From Rhynchopus euleeides (Eukaryota > Euglenozoa > Diplonemea > Diplonemida > Diplonemidae): DNA of 64,000 bases. Positions 50,663 to 59,580 of this stretch are shown here, piece by piece. The DNA is taken from the NCBI GenBank assembly GCA_963210315.1, contig OY723317.1, forward strand, positions 372,001-436,000, given 5' to 3'. Below the pieces are notes generated by a model. The model worked only from the letters and a program-made list of their open reading frames with translations, had not been told where the DNA came from and searched no databases. Every line of letters starts with the position of its first letter. The first letter of the stretch is position 1. The translations under genes were made by a program, and so were the position numbers.

Positions 50663-53320
50663 TAGGGGGGGTCAAATGCCACCCTTTTACGTGGACAAAC
50701 ACGATTTTTCAAAAAACCGGCGCAGAGGCCCCAAAGCCCCCGTAAACCCTCCAAACCCCCCCAGATCGGTCCGGAAACCCATCGAACCCCACTTTTCCAC
50801 CATTCCGGGCACCTCAGGTGCCCGAATTGGGGTACCTAATTTTCGTGCCACCGTTTGGTACCACACAGTGTCACTGAGGGGGGGTTAGGAAAGGATACGC
50901 ACCACAGACACCCACAATCATCTGCAGAGTGCTGTGAATACCGCACAAACACAAGAATGGGCCGCACGGTTGCTCGGAGTGCGAACGCCATCGCCGCGGC
51001 GAGGAAGTTCGTCGGCCAGCTGCCCGTGGAGCTGTGTGGGGCACGGTGGTGCGATTTGAACGCGCAGCGGGCGCGCATACTCAGGCGCACGCGCGGGGCC
51101 CCCACGAAGGAGGCCTTTTTAAAGGCCCTTTCGCGGATCGGTGCGCGGAAGACGCGGGTGCAGTGCGAAGGGAAACGAGAGTTCCGGTGGTGTGTGAACT
51201 GCGATCACACAGTTCGCCCGATGGCAAAGGGCGCGAGCGCGGGTGAGGGGCCAGTGGAGAATACAACCGATGAAGACAGCGACAGCGACAGCGACTGTGA
51301 CAGTGGCAGTGTCAATCAAAGCGACAGCGACAGCGACCCCGAGGACGCTACGACTCCGAAAACCTCGAGTCCGGGAGTGTACTCCGCAAGCGCGTATAGA
51401 CGATTACACGCCAAATATAAGCGCTTGCGACAGCGGTGTCTTGTGACACCGACCTCCCTCTACAACAAGGAGGGGGGCTACAGCGCCGGTGTGGCAACGG
51501 CGCTGACAGTGCTGCGAGGGTGGGGGATCGGCGCGAAGAGCTGTGGCGAGGCTCTGAGCGACATCCTGGAGTGCATCCTTGGCACTCGTGGGAAGGGGCG
51601 CAACATCAGTGCGGCGACAGTCAAACGCACTGATGCGTGGGCAGGTCCAATGAGTACTGATCGGTTCCTGACGAAGCTTCGTGAAAAAGGAGGGCAGGTG
51701 CAGACGTGCATGGACACCTCGTCGGGTGCGCGCTCGCAGCAAGGGGTGAAGTACTCGCAGGTCTCGTTCTCTGCTGCAAGCCCTGAGACCGGCAGGGTGC
51801 TCCAAGTCGTGGCCGACAGCTCCGTCGGGGAGGGAAGCCGTGCCATCGACAAGGTGCCCCAGATCCAGCGTGTTCTGCTGGCGGCGACGGAGGCCGGCTT
51901 TCAAAAACCATCACTGTGTCTGACTGATCACGAATCAACGGCCAAAGCTGCCTGTGTCCTTGGAGGGTTGATACCTTCGGGGTGCTCGTCGCACAAGTGG
52001 AAGCACACCATTGAATCGGTTGATATCAACACCACCACCCAAGCTGCGATCGAGACGCTTCACACCGCTTGCTGTCCTAAAAGCACGAACGCCACCACAT
52101 CGACGGGAATCAAGATGGTATCAACACTCTTCGCAACAAAAGGAGGCATTCCAAAGGGGTTTACGTTGGGAAGGCAGGTGGGAAACAAATATGGGTGGCT
52201 ATGCCGTTCCTGCGCGGCAGTGCTCCACAACCGGGATGTATTGACCAAGGCTGTTGAGCGACGCGAGCTGTACATTCCGGGAAGCAACGCACTCAGTGTG
52301 CTGTTGTGTGACGACATTGTGCCAGAGTTGGTGGTTGCTGCGGTCTGCTTTGCCTGGTACAAGAGTACGTATGTACTGCTGAAAGGGTGCAAATTGCGTG
52401 GCGAGATGAATGTCACGGAAGCCCGCAAACTCTACCCGACCCTCCGAGGGTGGCTCGTGACTCTTTCGCGTGTGAAAAGCAAGTTTCCACAGTGGATATT
52501 TGAGACGGCAGGGCGCAACCCCCTTGGCATGCAGCAAGCCCAGGAGCACTTCGACTCTACATGCGCAAGCCGCCTTCGGGGATCAGTGGCACGCATGATC
52601 GAGACTTTTGATCGCTTTGTGGCTCATGACACGGATCTCCCGCCAGAGGCTGCCAAAGACCTTCCACACTCGAACGACTTCATTGAGGGAGCGCATGGTA
52701 CAGTCGGCTTGCTGAGTGAGGATCTTCCCGGCTGCAACCCAGAGAGGATTGCGAGCATTGCGCAGCGAAAACACAACCGCAGGGCACTCTTTGAGATTGG
52801 GGTCCCGCTTGTGCCGAGCGAAGAGACGTACTCATCCTACAAGGAGAGGAAATTGAACTCAGATGAGGACGTTCACTTGAGGATACATCGCACCACAATG
52901 AAGCAGCAGCTGCGGACTGAGTACACCAAGCTCTCTGTGGCTGAACTGCGGGACAAAGCAGCTGAGCACGACCTGCCTGTGCGACAGGGAGGGAAGTACA
53001 TAATCAAACCAAAGCTCATCGAAGACCTGATCGATGCCACCTACATGGCGCCTGATGACGAGTTCTAGCCCGTCAGAAATGTGGTATTAGTGCGTACCCT
53101 TTCCTAACCCCCCCCTCAGTGACACTGTGTGGTACCAAACGGTGGCACGAAAATTAGGCACCCCAATTCGGGCACCTGAGGTGCCCGGAATGGTGGAAAA
53201 GTGGGGTTCGATGGGTTTCCGGACCGATCTGGGGGGGTTTGGAGGGTTTACGGGGGCTTTGGGGCCTCTGCGCCAGTTTTTTGAAAAATCGTGTTTGTCA
53301 CCCCCATTTGATACCCCCTA
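50663..53320 (+). mobile_element. Autonomous DNA transposon with 240-bp TIRs and SAP-domain transposase
   Basis: Inverted ends of about 240 bp: 50663-50904 (TAGGGGGGGTCAAATG inward) pairs with 53083-53320 (ending ATTTGATACCCCCTA), including the palindrome GGGCACCTCAGGTGCCC inside each TIR. Between them is one long intact ORF. Flanks on both sides are G-runs of ten or more, which could be a 9-10 bp poly-G target duplication. Long TIRs and a 9-bp duplication would fit Mutator-like elements, but a TA duplication cannot be excluded. A fold-back relative lies at 44967-46118. Confidence 0.88.
50957..53068 (+). CDS. Unclassified DDE-like transposase with C-terminal SAP domain
   Basis: 703 residues from the first ATG; the frame is open upstream into the TIR without an ATG. 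Order: basic N-terminus; Cys pairs (VQCEGKREFRWCVNC); an Asp/Ser-repeat linker; a helical domain; then an RNase H-like core with QTCMDTSSGARS (Asp253), SPETGRVLQVVADSS, SLCLTDHESTAKA (Asp324) and GCSSHKWKHT; a CRSCAAVLHNRD Cys pair; and at 655-695 KLSVAELRDKAAEHDLPVRQ plus KLIEDLID, a SAP DNA-binding helix-loop-helix. The ETGxVL strand followed by the second Asp resembles Mutator-type transposases of animals, but the assignment is tentative. The candidate third acidic residue is not identified. Intact reading frame suggests recent activity. Confidence 0.8.
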   Translation: MGRTVARSANAIAAARKFVGQLPVELCGARWCDLNAQRARILRRTRGAPTKEAFLKALSRIGARKTRVQCEGKREFRWCVNCDHTVRPMAKGASAGEGPVENTTDEDSDSDSDCDSGSVNQSDSDSDPEDATTPKTSSPGVYSASAYRRLHAKYKRLRQRCLVTPTSLYNKEGGYSAGVATALTVLRGWGIGAKSCGEALSDILECILGTRGKGRNISAATVKRTDAWAGPMSTDRFLTKLREKGGQVQTCMDTSSGARSQQGVKYSQVSFSAASPETGRVLQVVADSSVGEGSRAIDKVPQIQRVLLAATEAGFQKPSLCLTDHESTAKAACVLGGLIPSGCSSHKWKHTIESVDINTTTQAAIETLHTACCPKSTNATTSTGIKMVSTLFATKGGIPKGFTLGRQVGNKYGWLCRSCAAVLHNRDVLTKAVERRELYIPGSNALSVLLCDDIVPELVVAAVCFAWYKSTYVLLKGCKLRGEMNVTEARKLYPTLRGWLVTLSRVKSKFPQWIFETAGRNPLGMQQAQEHFDSTCASRLRGSVARMIETFDRFVAHDTDLPPEAAKDLPHSNDFIEGAHGTVGLLSEDLPGCNPERIASIAQRKHNRRALFEIGVPLVPSEETYSSYKERKLNSDEDVHLRIHRTTMKQQLRTEYTKLSVAELRDKAAEHDLPVRQGGKYIIKPKLIEDLIDATYMAPDDEF

Positions 53321-53633
53321 GGGGGGGGGGGTCAGGAGCGTTTTTGCTCGATCGTGATGTAGACCTTCGTGGGGAGGGGGTGACAAGACGCAGGGCTTGC
53401 GCTTTTCTTCTGCCTGCTCCCCCACATCCAAAACAAAATAAGGCGGGGCTCGGTTCCAAAAATAATCCGGGAGAAGCAAAGAATACGCAACGCAACTTTT
53501 TTTTGGAGAAATCTAAAGGGTGGTCCCACAGACACGTCTCTCCTCCCTTCCCCTCCCCACCCACGAGCCTGACCCACGACCCCCTCCCCCCCCCCCCCCC
53601 CATCACACACACACACTAAAATATTGTGATAGG
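53321..53633. other. Spacer after the SAP transposon
   Basis: Starts in a G run; a C run and ACAC tract lie at 53583-53620. No gene. Confidence 0.3.
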
Positions 53634-53741
53634 GGGTCTTTGCTGGTTGACAAACTTCGACAAACTTCTTCAGTTTTCAGCCAATTCAACAGGAAATGCA
53701 CCAAAATGCACTGACGACCACCCCGTAGCGAAGACCCCCAT
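53634..53741. mobile_element. Short palindromic element (MITE-like), copy 2
   Basis: Starts GGGGGTCTTTGCTGG and ends GTAGCGAAGACCCCC, sharing the GGAAATGCACCAAAATGCAC core with copy 1 at 22857. About 106 bp. Confidence 0.7.
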
Positions 53742-53953
53742 CGTTGTGGAGGACACCGAGCGCACACCTTGCTCTTCGATGGGATCACCACCGTCAGAGA
53801 CACGGCAGTCAGATGGCTGGATAGTGGACACACTGAACAGGCATGCTGGACGCGACTTGGCAGCACAGGATTCGAATGACTTGTGGCGTTCGATCAGCGG
53901 GGCCCACGGCGCACACCTGTGCTAAGGGAGGGGCGGGCGGAATGAAGCAAATA

Positions 53954-54307
53954 CTAACAACCGGCCACCACCACCACACCAGAGGCATCAAAGTTCGCAG
54001 CAGGATCGCCGCCAGAATATGACTCTGGAAAGAGAATCCGCCATGGGAAGTCGTGTGGCAGGGTGTTGTCGTGTTGTGTCGTGATGTGCTGTGTGCGGAG
54101 GGGTTGCTGTGACGAGAGGGAGACACACACAGAGAGAGAGAGAGAGCGGGCCTGGCTCGGTCGTCTCACCTGGACGAGGGAGGGGTCCGTCTCCTTCTGC
54201 GAGCTCGCCATCGACTTCGAGGTCTTCTCCAGGCTCGACGTCTGCCCGATCGCTACTGGCGCCCCGGCAGGAACCCAGCCCGCCCCACTCAACATGCGTG
54301 GACGCAT
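53954..54307 (-). CDS. Small two-exon gene, product of unknown function
   Basis: Exons 54307-54170 and 54106-53954 flank a 63-bp intron with very strong signals on the minus strand: CAG before GTGAGACG, and a (CT)n-GTGTGT-CTCCCTCTCGTCACAG acceptor. Both exons are open and give 96 residues, with SLEKTSKSMASSQKETDPSL before the splice and DFPWRILFPESYSGGDPAAN after. The intron is a multiple of three without a stop, so retention is also possible. It overlaps the start of a plus-strand ORF; both may not be real. No family recognised. Confidence 0.45.
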   Translation of the reverse strand: MRPRMLSGAGWVPAGAPVAIGQTSSLEKTSKSMASSQKETDPSLVQVRRPSQARSLSLSVCVSLSSQQPLRTQHITTQHDNTLPHDFPWRILFPESYSGGDPAANFDASGVVVVAGC

Positions 54308-55751
54308 GATGGGGCAGATGTTGAAATACCTTGTCTCCCAGTGTGAAGCAGTTAACCTCCGCGCGCCCCTGCCTGGCGCGTTTGTCTCGCGTGTCTACTG
54401 CCTCCGCGCGGTGGGGGTGAAGGAAGTCTGGGGCGGTCTTGAACCACGCCCCCGCTTTGCCTGCCACGGGCTCACCACCCGTATCCTGATCGAGCAGATT
54501 CCCCGCGCGATCCACTGGGCCTCGAGCAAGTCGTGGGGCCTGGACCTTACCCCGTCGTATGCCGAGGTGCCCGACCGGGACACGCGAAGCGAACAGTGGG
54601 ACCCTACTCCCGTAGCCCCCACCCGTGACCCCCTCGACACGGTCAGCCCGAGGTCGGCGCCGTGCGGCGCTGAGCGCTATGCCCCCCGTTCGGAGGTGCT
54701 GGCTCGCAACGTCTGCAGGGCCCACTCCAAGCCCAAGTGCCATGACTGCGACGCGGCGGGGCACAACCGAACCCTGCGAATGGAAGACTGCTGCCGGGCC
54801 CACCACCGCCAGGATGACGGACTGCCCGTGCAGTTCTGCACCACGCACCGGCTGCTCCGCTGCGGCACCTGCAGCTCCTCCAACATGTGCTGCAAGCGTG
54901 GCCACCACGGCTGCCGCGACCATGACCTGCCCCCCTGCGGGGTCTGCGCCTCTCTGCCTGAGCTGGATGACAGACGCCCCACCGCTTGCTGCAAGAAGGG
55001 CCACCACGCCCCTCCCGCCCCTGCGACGCCTGTGGAGGCAGACGCCCCCACCCCGCCGCCCCATGTGCCGCCAACCCCGCCCTTCCCAGAGGCGACTGCG
55101 CCTACCGTGGGGGATCTTCCCTCCACCACGCCACCCCGTGTGCCTGCGCCTCAGCCCTCCCCTGAAGCGACCCCGTGTCCCGCTACTCCCGAGCCCGCCA
55201 CCCCTCCAGTTATCCTGAAGAGGCTGGCCCATACCGTGTGCTCCCCGGGCTCACCCCACCGCCACCTGATGCAGCCTCGTAGGAGGCTCTCACCCGACGG
55301 CGTGAGGCCATCCATCCCCGCCGTGGCGCAGCTGAAGCGCACCGCCTTAGAGGCGCATACCGGTTCCACCCCGGCACTGCCTGCCCAAAGGCCTAGGGTC
55401 GACCACGTGATCCCCACCGCTGACGCTGACGCTGACGTGGGCGCCGCTGATCCGGACCCACCTTCTCCTACTACCTCCCCTCCCGACGGCGTGTCCGTTG
55501 ACGCAGCCCTTCCCCAAAGGCCCCGTTCTGGTGCCTCTTCCTCCTCCGCCCGTGCGCGGTCACCGCACGCGCCTACAGGCTTCCGGGCCTACCTTAATCC
55601 TCCTTCCTCACGTAGCGCGTCACCGGGCGCTACAGACCGTGTGGCGCCTGCGCCTCCTCCTCCTCCTGTGTCACTTCCCTCACCCCACCAGAGCAGCTCC
55701 TCTCTCAAACAAGGGGAGTCTACCGGGCCGCGGGCCCGCGTAGTTAAGTAG
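54294..55751 (+). CDS. Cys/His-rich (zinc finger-like) protein with proline-rich tail
   Basis: Frame open from about 54063; the ATG at 54294 (MRGRMMGQMLKYLVS) is the best start, giving about 485 residues. Residues about 140-245 are dense in Cys and His: CRAHSKPKCHDCDAAGHN, EDCCRAHHRQ, CTTHRLLRCGTC, CCKRGHHGCRDHDLPPCGVC. This looks like tandem B-box/RING-like zinc sites. The rest is Pro/Ala/Ser/Thr-rich. It could be a host regulator or a gag-like protein of an unrecognised element; no polymerase lies next to it. It is the only non-transposase candidate on the plus strand, which weakens the call as a host gene. Confidence 0.55.
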   Translation: MRGRMMGQMLKYLVSQCEAVNLRAPLPGAFVSRVYCLRAVGVKEVWGGLEPRPRFACHGLTTRILIEQIPRAIHWASSKSWGLDLTPSYAEVPDRDTRSEQWDPTPVAPTRDPLDTVSPRSAPCGAERYAPRSEVLARNVCRAHSKPKCHDCDAAGHNRTLRMEDCCRAHHRQDDGLPVQFCTTHRLLRCGTCSSSNMCCKRGHHGCRDHDLPPCGVCASLPELDDRRPTACCKKGHHAPPAPATPVEADAPTPPPHVPPTPPFPEATAPTVGDLPSTTPPRVPAPQPSPEATPCPATPEPATPPVILKRLAHTVCSPGSPHRHLMQPRRRLSPDGVRPSIPAVAQLKRTALEAHTGSTPALPAQRPRVDHVIPTADADADVGAADPDPPSPTTSPPDGVSVDAALPQRPRSGASSSSARARSPHAPTGFRAYLNPPSSRSASPGATDRVAPAPPPPPVSLPSPHQSSSSLKQGESTGPRARVVK

Positions 55752-55806
55752 ACGACACCCTTGGGGTGCGAGTATTTTCGTTTCGGGGATATTCACACTA
55801 TAAGCA

Positions 55807-55850
<44 letters not shown>

Positions 55851-56235
55851 TGCTTTGTAATGTATTTGTTGCGTGAGGTGCGGGGGCAGTCTCCGCCTGT
55901 AGCTCCCCGGCACCTCCTGCATACGCAGTGATATATGTGACGCACAAAAATCGTACTCCGTTCGCTTTATTATAGACACCCTGTCCAGCAACTGTGGGAG
56001 AACAGTTCGTGGCATGAAGGTGCTAATCCAAAAGCTTCAGTCATACGATTTCCTTCGTTACTTCGCGACTTCGCTACGCTTCGCCGCTCGTAACTAGTAA
56101 AAACAACATTTCTCTTCGCAACGCTACGCTATTGCGCCCAAGCTTTAACAGCGAGGAGCTCTGTTTTTGATCACAACGACCTCCAGCCTGCGGGTGTGGT
56201 GTGCACGCTGGCCTCAGCTATTTTTTGTTGCTTGT
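55752..56235. repeat. (GA)n microsatellite and short copy of the 43.8-kb repeat
   Basis: (GA)n at about 55808-55849. At 55975-56105 a dispersed repeat fuses CCAGCAACTGTGGGAGAACAG directly to GCTAATCCAAAAGCTTCAGT and TTCCTTCGTTACTTCGCGAC; in the 43.77-44.6 kb copy the same parts are about 750 bp apart, so one is a deletion derivative of the other. Confidence 0.7.
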
Positions 56236-56239
56236 TTAA

Positions 56240-57606
56240 CCCTTTCTGTCCGGGAAGCCACTACAGTGGCTTTGCACTTTGCTTACGTAAGTGAATAATT
56301 ATGCACTTCGAATTTTTCAGGATTTTTTTGTATGGTAAAATGGGGGAGCTCAATCCTTTCAAATGCAGCAAGGGTTCATGGGAAAGGTGGAGATCCGTCC
56401 AACGTACTGCCGGAGGACAATTGCACCCTCAGGTGAGATTTTCGGGTTTGGGTAGTCCCTCATGGCCCCTATTTACGAGTCAACCATATCAGGTGTTCTT
56501 GTGCCCCATTTCGCTCGACTCCCCCGATCGTGGAAAGCTCTGGAGTTATTCTCCGCAAAAACACATCGATATGCAGACCCACAGAACACATTTCGACCCA
56601 TCACAGGCGCGAGAGATGGGGGGGCTGGGTGGGTATCAGAGGGTTTTGGGCAGGTATGGCCACTACAGTGGCTTTCACTCTGCCTATGCAGGCAAGTTAT
56701 TTGAATTTCGAATTTTTCAAGATTTCTTTTTATGGTGGAAACGGGGTGGACGAATCTTTCAAGTGCAACAAGAGTTGGTCGGAAAAGCGAAACTCTGACC
56801 AACTTGGCTCTGTAACAAAATTGCACCACAAGGTGGAATTTTCGGTGGTTTTGCCCTTGAAACCGCCTCCTGAACCTGCGTGGGAGGTATCGAGCTTTCC
56901 CGAGCATCTTTTTGCCCGATTCCTTCGATAAGGGAAAGGTTTCCGACAGATGTCATCTGGGAAATCAGTGTTCAGACCTCTGCATCTCGAATATCCGCCC
57001 CAACGGGCTGTGCCGATGCACCACCCGATTTCGGCCTCCAGCCACCCATCAGTGAAATATGGTGGAATTCTCTGATGGAGATTTGATGCCGTCAGTCATC
57101 GGGCGGACATCCTCCATGGCCCCAGAGGGGCAGGGAAGGGTGTTCTACCTCGATCCAGGTGCCCAACGGGCTAACGGGGTTGCTGGGGTGGCTCACAGTC
57201 AGGTCCCTCAGAACAGGTGTTTTTGCACCTGTTGATATATTTGCCTTGTGCAAACCACTGCCTTCCCAAGTAAATTGTCTTCCGCTCCACCTTTTTCAAC
57301 ATTTTTTTATATCGGGAACTGCGCTGGAGCAGAACTGTTCGAGAACGCCATAGAACCCGGATTTTTTGGGCGGTCACACACCGCCCTGAATTTTTTTCTG
57401 GATTTTTTGCACCTCGATTTTTGGTTTCTCGGGCGAGGCCCACATGTGAAAAAAAAAATTCGGGAAAAAAACTGGAACAATGCAACGTTCTGCGCAAACG
57501 CAGTTCCCGATAAAAAAAAATGTTGAAAAAGGTGGAGTGGAAGACAATTTACTTGGGAAGGCGAATTTTCCCAAAAATCGAAAAAATACCCCCCGGACAG
57601 AAAGGG
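56240..57606. mobile_element. piggyBac-type non-autonomous transposon in TTAA sites
   Basis: Ends CCCTTTCTGTCCGGG (56240-56254) and CCCGGACAGAAAGGG (57592-57606) are perfect 15-bp inverted repeats, each bordered outside by TTAA (56236-56239 and 57607-57610). A TTAA duplication with a CCC...GGG terminus is the signature of piggyBac elements. The inside holds two direct blocks about 400 bp apart (from 56256 and 56657, both starting with CCACTACAGTGGCTTT) and a long inverted pair (57265-57330 against 57490-57570). No transposase ORF is present. Confidence 0.88.
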
Positions 57607-57610
57607 TTAA

Positions 57611-58270
57611 AAAAAATTTTGAATGAGAAGGGAAGAAAAGGAAAAGAGAAGGAGAGAGCATGTGAGGGCGCTGTGTTCGCGGTGGCTAAGCAGCTTACCG
57701 GTTCAGTTTAAAAAAAAACCCCGCACCCCGTCCACGGGGGGAGGCCTTCGGCCCTGTATCGAACTGTGTCAGTCCGGCACAACTCAGAAGGGAGGCTCCA
57801 CACTTCTGAGCTACAGTTCCAAATGCTGCTTTGGTGACGCATGTTCCGTATATACACACAGAACAAAGACATCTCCCGCAGCCTGATGAGGAGGCTGTGT
57901 GTGGGCTGTATTTTTTTCCCAAAACGATCTGTGTACCCATCGGGTAGTGGCAGCAAAAATAAATAATGAGACAACAAACCGATTGCTGCCGAAAGTTGCT
58001 CTTTTTGTTGGAACGCAAGAAGACCCAAAACCGGGTGGGCAGAATAATAACCTCATGTGGTGTTGCTGAAAGTGCTTCGCATGATGTGCGCACGAACTAC
58101 GCACAAGTACGCACGAACTACGCAATATGGCCTCGTAATAATTTAATAATAATTATTAATGGTGCCCCTGACGACCCCATATTGCGTAGTTTGCAGGCCT
58201 GTCGCTAACTTTTCGATTTTGGAGATTTGGTGGGTTGACGCTCCTGTTTTGGGGGGGGATCAGGGGGGAA
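57611..58270. other. Intergenic stretch with a small palindromic repeat
   Basis: A purine-rich segment is followed by 58085-58192, where ACGAACTACGCAATATGG is inverted as CCATATTGCGTAGT around a TAATAATTATTAAT core. The GCGTAGTTTG text is shared with 59060 and with the element at 60788. No gene. Confidence 0.5.
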
Positions 58271-58274
58271 AACA

Positions 58275-58760
58275 CTAGGGGTCAATTTTTCTCGCGCGCG
58301 CGAAGCGCGCGCTCGTGTTGTTGCCAAATTTTCCCATCGGTGGACCACTAGGTGGGCACGGTGTGAGGCGCTGGGTTCCTTCCGTGGTTCCTCTCCCGCT
58401 CGCGCCGTCGGGTGCCGGAGGAAACCAAAAAATGGCTTTCGGGACCATGATTTCGACGCTGCCCCCTGATATGTCACGGCCGTTGAAGCGCAAGGACTTG
58501 GTTACTAGACGGGCACGCGAGATGGGGGGTCTGGGGGGCAGGGCCCCCCAGCCGCCGGAGGCCACGGTAGTGAGCATCTGTTCATTGTGGGCGTACAGAT
58601 TCTGTGTGAGTTGGCTGCGTCCTCCTGAGGCTACTGGAGTGGGTGGATTCCCTGACCCGGTGGGAATCGAATGACTTGAGTACGAGACATACGCCACAGG
58701 GGGGTCTGGGGGGCGGAGCCCCCCAGCCGCCGGAGGCCACGGTAGTGAGCATCTGTTCCT
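58275..58760 (+). repeat. Dispersed repeat with two copies of the GNA-hairpin unit
   Basis: Hairpins at 58531-58551 (loop changed to CAGGG) and 58706-58726, each followed by CCGCCGGAGGCCACGGTAGTGA. A CGCGCGC-GAA-GCGCGCG hairpin lies at 58294-58315. The part around TGGACCACTAGGTGGG is echoed at 59258-59290. Parallel to the 7.8-8.6 kb region. Confidence 0.7.
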
Positions 58761-58784
58761 GCAAAACCATACTCTCTTCGACGT

Positions 58785-59045
58785 CGACCCAGTGAAAGTG
58801 GGTTGACGCTTGGTCGACGCTTGGTGAGCGTCGACCCAGTGTAACCGGGCCAACGCTAGGTTAGCGTCGACCCAGTGTAATAAATGGGTTGACGCTTGGT
58901 CCAGGCTTGAATGGCAACCCAGTTCCACTAGGTCGACGCTCCAAGCCTCGACCAAGCGTCAACCCAGTCCACTGGGTCGACGCTGGGTCGACGCTTTTTT
59001 ATGGGGGGGGAAACCCAAAATCACTGGGTCGACGGTCGACGCTTA
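58785..59045. repeat. Cluster of GTCGAC palindromes and inverted CGACCCAGT repeats
   Basis: About ten copies of GTCGACGCTTGG or its complement CCAAGCGTCAACCC occur in both orientations within 260 bp, so the strand can fold into several alternative cruciforms. No coding frame. Confidence 0.75.
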
Positions 59046-59094
59046 GCGACATGCCTGCGTAGTTTGTGCGTAGTGAAAAGGGATGACAAAATAC

Positions 59095-59180
59095 AAAGCC
59101 TGTCTCAAAAAATACAAAAAATACAAAAAGTACATAAAATACACATAAAATACATAAAATACACCAAAAAATACACTAGT
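59095..59180 (+). repeat. AAAATACA-type minisatellite
   Basis: Imperfect AAAAATACA and AAAATACATA units. The same repeat occurs at 59843-59925, where a reversed stretch of GTATTTTTT units precedes it and gives a hairpin. Confidence 0.8.
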
Positions 59181-59233
59181 GGGGGCCCAGTAGGGGACTC
59201 AGCACTCTCGGGTTCAGGTTACTCACAACGCGA

Positions 59234-59488
59234 TTAGTTGAGGCGCATATCCGTCAGGTGGACCACCGGGTGGGGAGAGATCCGGTGTGAGGCACTTGGG
59301 TGCGACCAGGTGGGCAGTATGGTACCCGCCTCCTTCGCCCGCTCCACCACCTCAGTGGGTGCCTTCGTCTGGAGGCGTGTGCCAGACACTGCCTTTATAA
59401 CATCATCACAGTGCTGGCACTTACGCGCCAGGTTGTTCTGCACTGCGGAGAAGTGCACTTGCGACCAGTGCGCCTTGCGCCCAGGCAT
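59234..59488 (-). pseudogene. BED-type zinc finger fragment of a hAT-like gene
   Basis: From ATG 59488, 84 residues contain HFSAVQNNLARKCQHCDDVI and SGTRLQTK, the pattern of a BED finger (Cys-x2-Cys then a TRL helix), although the closing His pair is not found. The frame stops soon after in sequence related to the 58.3-kb repeat. No transposase core follows, so it is a truncated copy or an exon of an unresolved gene. Confidence 0.45.
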
Positions 59489-59546
59489 GTTGTGTGTGAG
59501 GATGAGAACCCCTGCAGTGTGGGTGTGTGTGATTTGTGCTCGTGTG

Positions 59547-59580
59547 TGCCGCTCCATGCATACTCATGCATGGAGCGGCA
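59547..59580. repeat. Perfect 15-bp hairpin
   Basis: TGCCGCTCCATGCAT pairs with ATGCATGGAGCGGCA across ACTC, just upstream (minus strand) of the BED fragment. A second imperfect palindrome (GTTGAATA...TATTCAAC around ATGACGTCGTCAT) lies at 59602-59636. Confidence 0.85.

Noticed and set aside
53988..55232. 414-codon minus frame opposite the Cys/His ORF
   Set aside because: Gly/Arg-rich and without motifs, whereas the plus frame shows ordered Cys/His spacing.
55808..55849. (GA)n tract as a GAGA-type regulatory site
   Set aside because: Similar (GA)n/(CT)n tracts occur at many unrelated intergenic points and in introns, so no regulatory meaning can be assigned.
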